Positions 21,641-31,439 of a DNA stretch of 64,000 bases are shown one piece after another. A program made the translations under genes and the position numbers. Source of the stretch: Paguma larvata (lineage: Eukaryota; Chordata; Mammalia; Carnivora; Viverridae); NCBI GenBank assembly GCA_030068075.1, contig CM057826.1, positions 111,934,746 through 111,998,745 of the forward strand. Direction: 5' to 3'. Within the stretch, counting starts at the first letter, position 1. Every line of letters starts with the position of its first letter. The notes under the pieces are model-generated. The model saw only the letters and a program-made list of their open reading frames with translations. It was not told the DNA's origin and ran no database searches.

Positions 21641-22340
21641 TGGTAGAACCTTATTAGATCAAATATCTTAGGGGACTAGAGGTTATTTTGTCCTGTTTCA
21701 AGACCAGGTTTGGGAGAAGCCTGAGAATTTTCTTCCTTTGCTTCTGATGGCAGCCTCCCCCCTTCAACTCTGCTTGATTTTAAACAAAAATAGAGGAGCT
21801 CATCCCTCTGGAGACCGGGAAGCTTAACTGTTGTTTACAAAGGACTCAGAAGTTCTCAGGTACAAGTTGCCCCTGGAGAACCAGGTTGAGTATTGTTCCT
21901 TCAAAATGACTTCCTCCGTAACGGTAGCGGCTGAGAAATCACACGCATAAAGCAGCATGTGGATTTCATTGCAAAATTAAATGCCATTTAGTAGCAACTA
22001 TTTCTGGACTTGGGCTGTGCCTTTTTATTGCAAGTTAGTGATGCATAAAATCACAGAATCCTCTGAGTCCTCCCACCATATAAATGATCCTCACTTTAAA
22101 CCCAATAACCAGACTGACTTCCTTCCATTCAAGCTTCCAAGTGTCCTTGGCTGGCAAGAATCATTAATACCAGCTACGAATCCTGATCAATAATTAATAA
22201 TATCAATAATTAACAGCAGCTACCAATCTGGAGACAAGTGAACCACATAAAAGGATTTGGTCTGATTTATTTCTCTTTGTTTACTGGCCCATCGTGAGGG
22301 AGAAGGGTTGGACAGATCCAAAATAGTGTATCATTGAGAC
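21641..22340. other. Unique sequence with a duplicated homeodomain-like motif
   Basis: Repeat-poor 0.7 kb. The internal motif block at 22171-22228 is listed separately. No coding features. Confidence 0.45.
22171..22228. promoter_or_regulatory. Candidate homeodomain-binding cluster
   Basis: Two exact copies of 'atcaataattaa' (22186-22197 and 22202-22213), each with a TAATTA core, are flanked by 'cagctacgaatc' (22171-22182) and 'cagctaccaatc' (22217-22228). The order is A-B-B-A. TAATTA is the classic homeodomain core; a function here is inference. Confidence 0.3.
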
Positions 22341-22344
22341 AACC

Positions 22345-22435
22345 ATCCTTCATTCATTCGGTCTTTACTAATTGAGCCCCTACTACGTGCAAGTACCTTT
22401 TTGGAATGTGTGTGTAGGAAGAGTGTTACCATGAT
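22345..22435 (-). mobile_element. L2 3' end remnant, antisense
   Basis: 'ccttcattcattcggtctttactaattgagcccctactacgtgc' is the complement of the L2 3' end. Confidence 0.7.
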
Positions 22436-22459
22436 TACCTGCAAGATTTTGAAATCCAG

Positions 22460-22620
22460 TTGTCATTATTAGCAGATACTGAGTGTGTTTCTGGTACCAG
22501 GCACTGTGCTCAACTCTTTGTAGACATTAACGCTTTTCATTCTCTCTACAGTCTTATTTAAACAGTTAGCATTGCCATTGTCATGATAAATGCAGAACCC
22601 TAGTTCTTTCCTAAGCCAGC
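22460..22620 (+). mobile_element. MIR
   Basis: 'gatactgagtgtgtttctggtaccaggcactgtgctcaactc' and 'tagacattaacgcttttcattctc' match the MIR 5' half. Confidence 0.7.
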
Positions 22621-22849
22621 TACTCATCACCTGCTTCCTAACCCTGCTGAACCCTAGTGCATGAGAAGGCTGGACTAGTTTGCAACAGTGTGTTGTTTTT
22701 TCATCCAAGAACCTCTGTGAAAATGCTATAGTCACAGCATATACCCTGCTAAGAGATCCCCAAGGCCTGCAGTGGCAATTCCTGTAGACCTCATCTCGGG
22801 AAAGCTGAGCTCCCTGACGGGGTTATCCCCAGATCACACGCTCTATGCC

Positions 22850-23040
22850 TTCCCTCCTGAATTCTTGGCACAGTGGACATCCATGTTTGCAAGTTATTTA
22901 CCACGCCTCCACCAGCGTGCTGTAAGCTCCACGGGGCTGTGGCCTGTGCTTCTCCTCACTTCTGTTGCCCCAGAGGCCAGCACAGAGCCTGGCATGGCTA
23001 ATCAATATTATTTAGTCCATTAACTAATTGCTTTATTAAA
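22850..23040 (+). mobile_element. L2 3' end remnant
   Basis: 'gctgtaagctccacggggctgtgg' and 'agcacagagcctggcatggctaatcaatatt' match the L2 3' end. Confidence 0.75.
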
Positions 23041-23099
23041 GGCTTCAAAAAGAACTACACTGAAGAAACCTGGAGGCTTGTTTAACTTGTCCCACACCT

Positions 23100-24420
23100 T
23101 CCAAGCCCCATTCAACAAATATTTATTGACCATATCCTCTGGTTGAGGCACTGAATTGAGGACTGAGGATGGGGCAAAAAACTAAATAGACATGATCTTT
23201 ATTCATTGCATTCCATTGGGGGATCTGATGATAAATCAGTCGAATAAAATGAATAAGATAATTTTAGATATTTGTAAGTCTTCAGAAGAAAATTAAACTG
23301 AGAGCAACTGAGAGGATGGGGGTCAGGGTAGTCAGGGAAGAATTTCCAAACAGGGCCTCTTGCTCCGAGACCTGAATCTTGGTAAGGAGCTAGCCTTCGA
23401 GAAGTTGCAGGCACAGAATGATCTTGATGCAAGTAAATGTATCCATTCCTCAGGGCTGAACCCTTGGAGTCATCTCTGACTCCTACCTCTTACAGTCATG
23501 TCACCCCTATCTCCACTGTCCTAAGTTGGCCGGCATCTCCCTGCCCTCACTGCTGCCAGCACATCAGCGTTTCTCACCTGGACTGTTAGAATAACCTCCT
23601 AACGCATTTCTCTGCTTTCACGTCTCCACCACTGTCCACGCTCTGTGAGTCAGATCATATCACTCCCCTGTTCGCATCCTCCTCTGGCTTTTTAACACTG
23701 AGCGTAAAATCTCGGTACTGACTGAAGCCTGCACAGTCTCACGTCATCTGGCTTCCTCTCCAACCCCGTCTTCCTACCGCTGTCCTGCTTTGGGCACGCT
23801 GCCTTTCTAGCTAGGCCAAACGCGTTCCCACCTCGGGCGCTCTGCGCTTGTGGTTCCCTTTTGCTGGAAAGCTCTCCCCCACCGCCTCGTGCTTTTGTGG
23901 TCTGCTCCACCATTTGATTCAGGTTCTATTCAAATATTAACCAGAAGCCTCCCCAACCCCTACTGAAAATGGCAATCACCATTCTTTGCTGGGCCTCAGC
24001 ACTTTCTAACTTTGCTTCATGGAACTCCTCATATAACAGAGTGGGCACGTTCTGTGTGTGTTTCTGTTTCTGCTATTATAATGTCAGCCCCATGAGAGTA
24101 AGAAATGAATCAGCTTTGTTTACTTTTGTATTTCAAATACCTGGAACAGTGGCCTTCAGCCAGTTTTTCTTGGATGGGTGGCTGGCCGGCTGGATGAGTG
24201 GGTGGGTAGATGGAAGGCGGACTGACAAAATGCAAAGACCTTAAGTCTTGATGTGTTGGAAAAACAGAAGGAAGTCAGGAGTGAGGAGAGATATGAGGAG
24301 GCTAAACGGGCAGCCGGAGTCAGACCACACAACACCCTGTAAGTGATTTTAAGAAGCTCGGAATTATTCTAAGACCATCAAGAGGCTGTTCACCTCTAGA
24401 AAGCTTTTGCTCTGTAATCC
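23100..24420 (-). mobile_element. L2, antisense, split by a sense L2
   Basis: Left part (23100-23445): 'ttcaacaaatatttattgacc', 'gtagtcagggaagaatttcc', 'cctcttgctccgagacctgaatc', 'gcaggcacagaatgatcttg'. Right part (about 24220-24420) continues at the next L2 position: 'aaatgcaaagacctt', 'accacacaacaccctgtaag', 'ggaattattctaag'. The sense L2 fills the gap. Confidence 0.7.
23455..24215 (+). mobile_element. L2, sense, about 760 bp, nested in an antisense L2
   Basis: Long ordered match to L2: 'gagtcatctctgactcctacc', 'cctcctctggctttttaacac', 'cacgtcatctggcttcctctcc', 'gtggttcccttttgctggaaag', 'tcagccccatgagagtaag', 'tacctggaacagtgg', and a ggatgggtggctgg tail resembling the L2 terminal (ATG/GGATG) repeats. 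Confidence 0.8.
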
Positions 24421-24584
24421 CTTCTAACAAGTGACATGACATTTGGAGAAACATTGAACTGTATGACCTCTTTATTATTTTCTGTGATGCCCAGAAATAG
24501 AGCTTTGCACTGCTGTTTGAGCCTACCGGTGTTGGCTTCAGGTGCTATGGATTAAATAGCTCACATGGAATCAGCTATTTTGAG

Positions 24585-24830
24585 TTGTTGTATAAATTCA
24601 CCTCCCCAGGGAGTCATCCCTGACTTCGCAGAGCAGAGTTAAAGGTCCTCTCACCTGCTCCTACAACTCCCACTGATACCATTGCATGAGGTACGCCTTC
24701 ATGGTGTCTGTCTCTTGCTCCTAATGGAGTGTAGGCTCTTTGAGGCTGAGGACCTTCTCTTGTTGCCTCCTCTAACTCAGAAACCAGAGAGAGGCTGCTG
24801 GTCCTCTGCATCCAGCCCACCAAGGTGTTT
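24585..24830 (+). mobile_element. L2 3' end remnant
   Basis: 'ccccagggagtcatccctgac' and 'ctcctaatggagtgtaggctctttgaggctgaggacc' match the L2 3' part. Confidence 0.7.
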
Positions 24831-25253
24831 CACCTGTTTTGTTTTATGTTAATTCACAGTGGCTGATAACATTTTAGATTTTAAAAAAAAGGACTTCTGA
24901 CTTCTCTTGGAAATTTCAAAGTCATAATAATGTTGTTCCCATGGTCTCAGCAGCTAGAGAAGTTGAGTAGCAGTACCCTGTTCCTAGGGGACATGCTTTC
25001 TCCAGCAAGCCACAATCCCCACTACTCCCTAGTCATTTTCAGTGCTGAGATTGAGCTGAGATTGAGCATTTATTGTCATTTGAACATCTGATTGAGTTAC
25101 TGTTTTTGTGTAGGAGAGAAATAGAAGTCTGTATCCCATTTGCAATTTAAAAAAAATGATACATGTTGTTAAACCTGGTACATGGGGCCCATTTCGGGCA
25201 TTGAAACTTGTGACTCTAGTCCCAGAATAAACAAGTATTGTTACTTGGTGTTT
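24831..25253. other. Unique sequence
   Basis: No feature assigned. A short tandem ('gctgagattgagctgagattgagc') is at 25043-25066. Confidence 0.4.
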
Positions 25254-25268
25254 AAAAGCATAGATGTT

Positions 25269-25453
25269 GGGGCACCTGGGTGGCTCAGTAGATTAAGCGT
25301 CTGACTTCGGCTCAGGTCATGATCTCACAGTTCGTGAGTTAGAGCCCCGCGTCGGCTCTGTGCTGATAGCTTTGGATTTTGTGTGTCTCTGCCCCTCCCC
25401 AGCTTGCACTATGTCTCTGTCTCAAAAAAATAAACACTAAAAAAAATTTTTTA
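25269..25453 (+). mobile_element. SINEC with internal deletion
   Basis: The head is near consensus; the middle jumps from 'gctgatagctt' to 'tggattttgtg', losing the 'cagagcctggagcctgcttc' part. The flanks 'agcatagatgtt' and 'agctagatgtt' resemble each other. Confidence 0.92.
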
Positions 25454-26236
25454 AGCTAGATGTTGACTACTTAATGTAGTAAAGATGTTAATTAGCCCAC
25501 ATTGTTACATAGGTTTAATAAAAATCCTATCAAAATCCTACCAAGATTTTTGTAGATACATGCAACATTATTCTTAAACTTCTATAGAAGGTTAAAGGAA
25601 CTAGAATAAGTTAAATAATTTTTTAAAATAATAACAAAGAGGAGAAATAAATCTATTTAATTTCAAGACTTACTACATAGTGACAGTAGTCAAGACTATA
25701 TGGTATTAACCAGGATAGTCTACTAGATCCCTGGAACAGAATAAAGAATCCAGAAACAGATGCACACAAATAGGGCCCACTGATTTTTGACAAAGGTGGA
25801 AAAGCAGTTTAATGGAGGAGAGATGATAGCCTTCCCATTCAGTGGTGCTGGACCAACTAGAAACCTACAGAGAAAACATGAACTGCCATCCGAGTCTCAA
25901 ATTTACATAAAAACTTGGTGGATCAGAGACTTAACTGTAAATTTTAAAGCTATAAATTTTTTAGGAAAAAACAATAGAAAATCTTCAGGATTAGACTAAG
26001 CACAAAATTCTTACACTTGACTCCAAAACATCAATAAAAGGAAAGTTTGATATTGAACCTTATCACCATTAAAGCTGTTTGCTTTGCAAAAGACCCTGTT
26101 AAGAGGATGAACGGTTAAGCTACAGACTAGGAGAAAATACTTGCAAACCACCTACCAGGCAAAGATGATCTCTGAAATATATAAAGAATCTTTAAAACTC
26201 ATTACAAAAATAATCCAGTTAGAATATGGGCAAAAA

Positions 26237-26796
26237 GCAAATGTCCATTGACTGATGAATGGATAAAGAGGATATGGTATATATATATATACGATGGAGT
26301 ACCACTTGGCAATCAAAAAGAATGAATGTTGCCATTAGCAAGAACATGGATAGAACTAGACTGTATTACGCCAAGCAAAATAAGTCACTCGGAGGAAGAC
26401 AGATATCATATTATTTCACTCATATGTGGAATTTAAGAAACAAAACAGATGAACATAGGAAAAGAGGAGCAAAAATAAGATAAAAATAGAGAGGGAGACA
26501 AACCATAAGAGACTCTTAAATATAGAGAACAAACAGGGTTGCTGGAGGGGTTTGGGGGGGGATGGGTTAAATGGGTGATGGGCATTAAGGAGGACACTTG
26601 TTGGAATGAGCACTGAGTCTTACACGTAAGTGATGAATCACTAAATTCTATTCCTGAAATCGTTATTACATGATATGTTAACTAACTTGGAATTAAATTT
26701 AAAAACATAAATAAAGCTTTAACTTTGACATAATCATACCCAAAAAATAAAATAAAGCTTTAACTTTGATATAATCATATCAAAAAATGAAAAGAA
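26237..26796 (+). mobile_element. Carnivore L1 3' end, 5'-truncated, with duplicated tail
   Basis: About 470 bp of carnivore L1 3' end ('actgatgaatggataaagagg', 'aaaccataagagactcttaaa', 'gggtgatgggcattaaggagg', 'tatgttaactaacttgg') followed by an A-rich tail with two copies of a 41-bp unit. An exact 11-bp duplication, 'atgggcaaaaa', flanks it at 26226-26236 and 26797-26807. Confidence 0.88.
26710..26791. repeat. Two tandem 41-bp units in an L1 tail
   Basis: Units start at 26710 and 26751 with 'aataaagctttaacttt'; they differ at a few sites. Each carries AATAAA, and the sequence is not part of the L1 3' end I recognise. Confidence 0.85.
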
Positions 26797-27667
26797 ATGG
26801 GCAAAAAATTATTAAAACATGTTTGACAAAAAAGGATATACAGATGCCAAATAATATCAAAGGTTGTTCAATCATTAGCCTTTAGAAAAAGCAAATTAAA
26901 ACCACATTAAGATGTCACTACATACCAATGACAGTGGCTAAAATAAAAAAATAGTGTGACAATACCAAATGCTGGTGAGGATGTGGAGAAACTGGACCAC
27001 CTGTAATGTTGGCGAGAATGTAAAATGGTACATCCATTCTGGAAAACAATTTGACAATTTCTTTAAAAAATTAAACATGCAACTGAGGTGGGACCCAGGA
27101 ACTTCAATCCTTGACATGTATCTTTCAAAAATGAACACTTCACGCTCACACAAAAACCTGCACACAAACCTTAGCACCGTGTTTATTGTTGTGTTATAAT
27201 CGCCCAAACTTGGAAACAACTCAGACATCTTTCAGTGGGTGAAGTGTTTAAACAAAATGCCCCACCTCCATACCCATGACTCAGCAATAAAAGCTTAGGT
27301 ACCATATGATGGACCTTCTTCACTGCTGACAACCAAGTAATCTGTTCTCCATTTCTCTAATTCTGTCTTTTCAAAATTGTTACATAGGTGAAGACAAGAT
27401 TGGCGATTGCTAGGAGTGAAGGAGAGGGTACTACCTGGAGGAAAGTGGGTGTGTGGCTATAAAGAGGCAACATGAGTGATCCTTGAAAGAATGGCAATGT
27501 GGTTTGTATCTTGACCATATCATTGTCAGTATCTGGTTGTGAAAGTGTAGTTTTTCAAGATGTTACCATTGTGAAGAATTGAGCGAAAGAAACTCTTTAT
27601 ATTATTTCTTATAAAACTTCATGTGAATCTACAGTTATTTCAAAATTAAAAGCTTTATTAAGTAGAA

Positions 27668-28585
27668 TACAGGCCTTGGAGATCAGATAGCCTTAGACGT
27701 AAGTCCCTGCTCTGCCACTTACTAGCTAAGTGCCCCTGGGCAGTTAGCCCCCCTCAGCTTCTTTTCCTTATCCAAAAAATGGGGACCATAAAAGTTTCAT
27801 GCTAGTCAAATTATGGAAAGAGCCCAAATGTCCATCAACTGATGAATGGATAAAGAAGATGTGCTTTATATATACACGACAGATTACTACTTGGCAATGA
27901 GAAAGAATGAAATCCTGCCATTTGCAACAATGTGGATGAAACTGGAGGGTGTTATACTAAGTGAAATAAGTCAGTCATAGGAAGACAGATATATGTCTTC
28001 ACTCTTATGTGGAAATTGAGAAACTTAATGTAGGACCATGGGGGAAGAGAAGGGGAAAAAATTGTTACAGAGAGGGAAGGAGGCAGGCAAACCATAAGAG
28101 ACTCTTAAATATAAAGAACAAATTGAGGGTTGATGGTGGGAGGGGCAAAATGGGTGATGGGCATTGAGGAGGGCACCGTTGGTAAAACAGAGGGTGCTAA
28201 AAAAAAATCTGACTCTAATTTCAAGCCCTTCTTTTTTTTAATGTAATTTGTTTTAAGTTGGCTAACATACAGGGTGTAAAGCATGCCCTTGGTTTTTGGG
28301 GGAGATTCCCATGGTTCATTGCTTACATACCGAAGGCAAGGGAATTAAAAGCAAAAATGAACTATTGAGACCTCATCAAGATAAAAAGCTTCTGCACTGC
28401 AAAGGAAACAATCAACAAAACTAAAAGCCATACTTGTTAAAACTGCCTATACCATATCACCTTTCGATAATAATGTTTAAAAAAAACAAAGTAAAAAAAA
28501 AAATTCATGTTCACACTGTTTTGGGGATGAATTAAATGAGGTTATGCATTTACAGTACTTAAGAACTAGCCTGTATCTAGCCTGA
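27668..28585 (-). mobile_element. MIR, antisense, split by L1 material
   Basis: The left part (27668-27800) is clear: 'cctgctctgccacttactagc' and 'cttatccaaaaaatgggg'. The right part (28505-28585) continues with 'gggatgaattaaatgaggttatgc' and 'agtacttaagaactagcctg'. L1 fragments lie between. Confidence 0.75.
27802..28500. mobile_element. Scrambled carnivore L1 mosaic
   Basis: Three pieces: sense 3' UTR (about 27805-28180, 'caactgatgaatggataaag' ... 'gggcattgaggagggc'), an antisense 3' terminus with poly-T (about 28230-28340, 'aagttggctaacatacag'), and a sense ORF2 piece (about 28345-28430, 'catcaagataaaaagcttctg'). Adjacent antisense 3' end and sense upstream piece fit a twin-primed inversion beside a separate truncated copy. 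Confidence 0.7.
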
Positions 28586-28589
28586 AGCT

Positions 28590-29589
28590 AAGAGCCCTGC
28601 CTGAGAACTGTTTTGTTTGCTGCCATTCTTACAAGGGGCGAATAAGAGGCAGGGTCACCCCTGGTACACTTCTCAGTAAGTCAGGATTGGGGTATAACAG
28701 AGATTGCCGCACTGGCTCAGTTCATGCATCCTTAGTGTTGTGGTATTTGTTTTCATGGTGTTCCTAGAAGAAAAACCTAACATTTCTGTTTATTAACTAG
28801 TTAGGTCCATTCTACTTATAAGTATGTATACCCTCACAATTTAGTAACTGTTTGAAAAATAAAAGAATGCAGATAAATTGAAAGAAACCATTTCTATTTC
28901 ATTCTTAACTATAATCACATATAATGAAATATATATGGCCCTGTTGGACTCCACATAGCTTCTCACACCTTGGAATCAGATTGGACACTGCCACCCTTTG
29001 TGTCTCTTCCACCTCGATTTTGATGCAGTACTTGGTTTTAATCACATTAACTATCCAAAAAAAAAAAAAAACCCAACTTTGCAAAACTACGATGTTATTA
29101 GAGGGTGAAAAAAACAGACACAAATGTTGAAGTAGTGAGATTCCTTATGCTAGTTCTTAGAGTATCTGACAGATGTTAAACATTGCTGTTTTTCCCTCAA
29201 AATGTAAAACCTCTTCCAACACCCCTGTGAGTTTGCTCAGGTACCATAGGGCACTTCAGTGCATAGATTGCAAACTGCAGGTATAATAATTCGTTTTGGT
29301 CTCTTCCAAAGGAGAATAGAGAACACCCAGACCAAAAGCTAGCCTCCTGGATCTTCCCAGTTTTAGTGAGCCAACTGCTACTGGACATACTCATGTCCCC
29401 AGGACACAAGAGTCTTTGGGTAATAAGAGTCATGTCCTCTGACTCAGCCAGGGCAGAGGAGATGATTAGAAATGGATGCTGGACCTTTCAGCTGCTCTCT
29501 TTTTTCGAATGTCCTATCTGCTGTGCAAGGCTCATTCTAGAGACAGTAAGCAATCAGGAAGCTCCTCTTCTCTCAAAATTGAATTCTAA
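28590..29589. other. Unique sequence
   Basis: No feature recognised in 1 kb apart from a poly-A run at 29057-29071. Confidence 0.45.
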
Positions 29590-29698
29590 TACAAGCACCT
29601 AAAAGGTGACAAGTATGGTCCTAGGTAATGGGGTCATAGAAATTAGATCTGCTCCCCAGCCCTTGCATAATGGATGTTAGAATCCATTCCATAGGTGA
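29590..29698 (-). mobile_element. L2 3' end remnant, antisense
   Basis: 'tggtcctaggtaatggggtcatagaaattagatctgc' resembles the L2 complement 'gtgctaggtactggggatacag'. Confidence 0.5.
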
Positions 29699-29702
29699 CA
29701 AG

Positions 29703-29930
29703 CAGCATGGTGTTACAGAAAAGTCTTGAAATCAGAAGACCTGAGTTTGAGTCCAGACTCTGTGATGTGAACTGTTCTGCCTTCCTGAGCCTCAGTTTCC
29801 ATATCTACAAAATGGGAATTAACTATCTGCATAGCACTTTACCCCCCAGGAGCTAAGGAGGTAAACGCACGTAAATTCAGAACCTTATGACCATCACATA
29901 GCAAACATTTATATTTGCTACTTTTTAAAT
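29703..29930 (-). mobile_element. MIR, antisense, near full length
   Basis: 'agcatggtgttacagaaaag', 'gacctgagtttgagtccagactctg', 'ctgagcctcagtttccatatctacaaaatggg' and 'acatagcaaacatttatatttgctac' follow MIR end to end. Confidence 0.88.
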
Positions 29931-29934
29931 CTCT

Positions 29935-31055
29935 GATTATTAGCCCAGTCTCCTTTGTTGAAAGTTGAAATGAAATCCAGTCAACAAGATGTATTTTTCA
30001 GATTTCTCAGAGAAATGGACTTAACAAGAGTTGGGGGAAGAAGGAAAATTGCAGAAGGTTTTGTAGTTGATGTTAATAAGAAACTTGGGAGCATACAGAG
30101 TAGTACTGCCTCCGGAGCCTCCTCCTCCTCCTCTTTCTCCTTTTGCAGACTAGAGAATAAATTCTTTGAGAGCTAAATTGATCTGCTCATCCCCTGTTCC
30201 TTTTTTCTCTCAAATATACCACTTAAAAGAGATCAGCCTTCTTCCCTCTGATTCTGGCTGTCATCCAGGGACTGTTTTATCCAGTGAGTGCCACACATTG
30301 ACTTTTTTTACTTTTACTCCCAGCCCAAAAGCCTTTCCAAAGTCTAAGTTAATATTCTCTACAGATGTTGTATCATTCCGGGCATCAGTGATAGATGTTG
30401 CTTCGTCAAGGTGGATCTGATTGGGATCTCTCTCCAAGAAAGTGAGATAATATGCGAGTCCATAAAGCAGCTGTTAATTTCCCTCTCAAAGTGAGGAGGA
30501 TTATGCACAGTGGTGGAAAGTCATTCTCTGGGTCCCCAGCCTAATTGTCTTGATTAACACGCCGCACGGCTATCACAGGTGTAGCACATAATAGCTCTAT
30601 AAGATTTTCATAGCCAGGCCAATTAAAATCTGTCATTGAGCCAAGAACTAACAGTGTGTGCATCATAATGCCAAAAGTCAAAACGAGTTCTCTAAATAAT
30701 AACCGCGTGCATTTCTAGGACAGTTAATGACTTAAAAACACATTTATACTTCCTTTGCTTCCTTTTCTCCTCCTGCGAAAGGCATGCCATGAAGGGGAAA
30801 CCAATGTTTGGAGAAACTTAGTGATGCTGATTACAGAACACCAATAATTGTACCAAATTGCTCATGATACAGATAAGTCCTTAAGAATTTTCTCCTGTCT
30901 ATAGCAAAATTTAACATTTTTATGGCCCTTAACTACTTAAAAAATGGTGCTGTATTTACGTTATTAGATCTCCCATTAACAGCACTGTGAATCCAATCCT
31001 TATTATCCCCATTTTTATGCACACAAACAAGCTCAAAACCATGGAATAGTAGCTG
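29935..31055. other. Repeat-poor block, candidate conserved non-coding
   Basis: No transposon trace over 1.1 kb. Homeodomain-like cores (TAATTG 30542, ATTAAC 30553, AATTAAAA 30620) lie in a compact stretch at 30530-30690. The 'ctccttttgcag' at 30136-30147 resembles a 3' splice site but no exon follows. Confidence 0.4.
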
Positions 31056-31059
31056 AAAG

Positions 31060-31185
31060 TCCTGTGTCTCGTTTTAGAGTTGAGGAAGCTATGGTTTTGG
31101 GAGATCCTGTCGCTTGTTCAAGGGCATATGGTTACCAAGTGGAAGAATAAGGGTGACAACCCAGCCTCCCCTGCCCATCTTTCCA
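31060..31185 (+). mobile_element. MIR 3' half
   Basis: 'gttttagagttgaggaagctatgg', 'cgcttgttcaagggcatatggttaccaagtgg' match the MIR 3' half. Confidence 0.65.
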
Positions 31186-31215
31186 TACATGTTCTCATAT
31201 GCAAGGTGCATTTTA

Positions 31216-31423
31216 TTTATTTATTTTAATGTTTATATTTATTTTTGAGACAGAGAGAGACAGGGCATGAGTGCGGGAGGGGCAGAGAGAGAGGGAGACA
31301 TAGATTCTGAAGCAGGCTCCAGGGTCTGAGCTGTCAGCACAGAGGCCGGCGCGAGCCTCGAACTCCGAGATCATGACCTGAGCTGAAGTCAGACGCTCAA
31401 CCAACTGAACCACCCAGGTGCCC
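31216..31423 (-). mobile_element. SINEC, antisense, perfect 16-bp target-site duplication
   Basis: Near-consensus copy with 'tgcaaggtgcatttta' repeated exactly at 31200-31215 and 31424-31439. The perfect duplication suggests a recent insertion. Confidence 0.96.
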
Positions 31424-31439
31424 TGCAAGGTGCATTTTA

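Larger units (their letters stand above)
25490..27660 (+). mobile_element. L1M, 3' part of ORF2 and 3' UTR, split by a younger L1
   Basis: Ordered L1 features: 'tcctggaacagaataaagaa'-like start (25730), 'aaagctataaattttttagg', 'accctgttaagaggatgaac'; after the insertion 'aaagcaaattaaaaccacattaagatg', 'ctggtgaggatgtggagaaactgg' and 'gtaaaatggtacatccattctgg', ending near 'aaaattaaaagctttatt'. No frame is intact. Resuming at 26797 exactly where it stopped confirms the nesting. Confidence 0.85.

Noticed and set aside
25787..25999. 70-codon plus-strand frame as a gene
   Set aside because: It lies inside L1M ORF2-derived sequence and out of the original frame.
30136..30174. Polypyrimidine tract plus 'ttttgcag' followed by a short open stretch, as a splice acceptor
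   Set aside because: No downstream exon-like sequence or donor; such motifs are common by chance.
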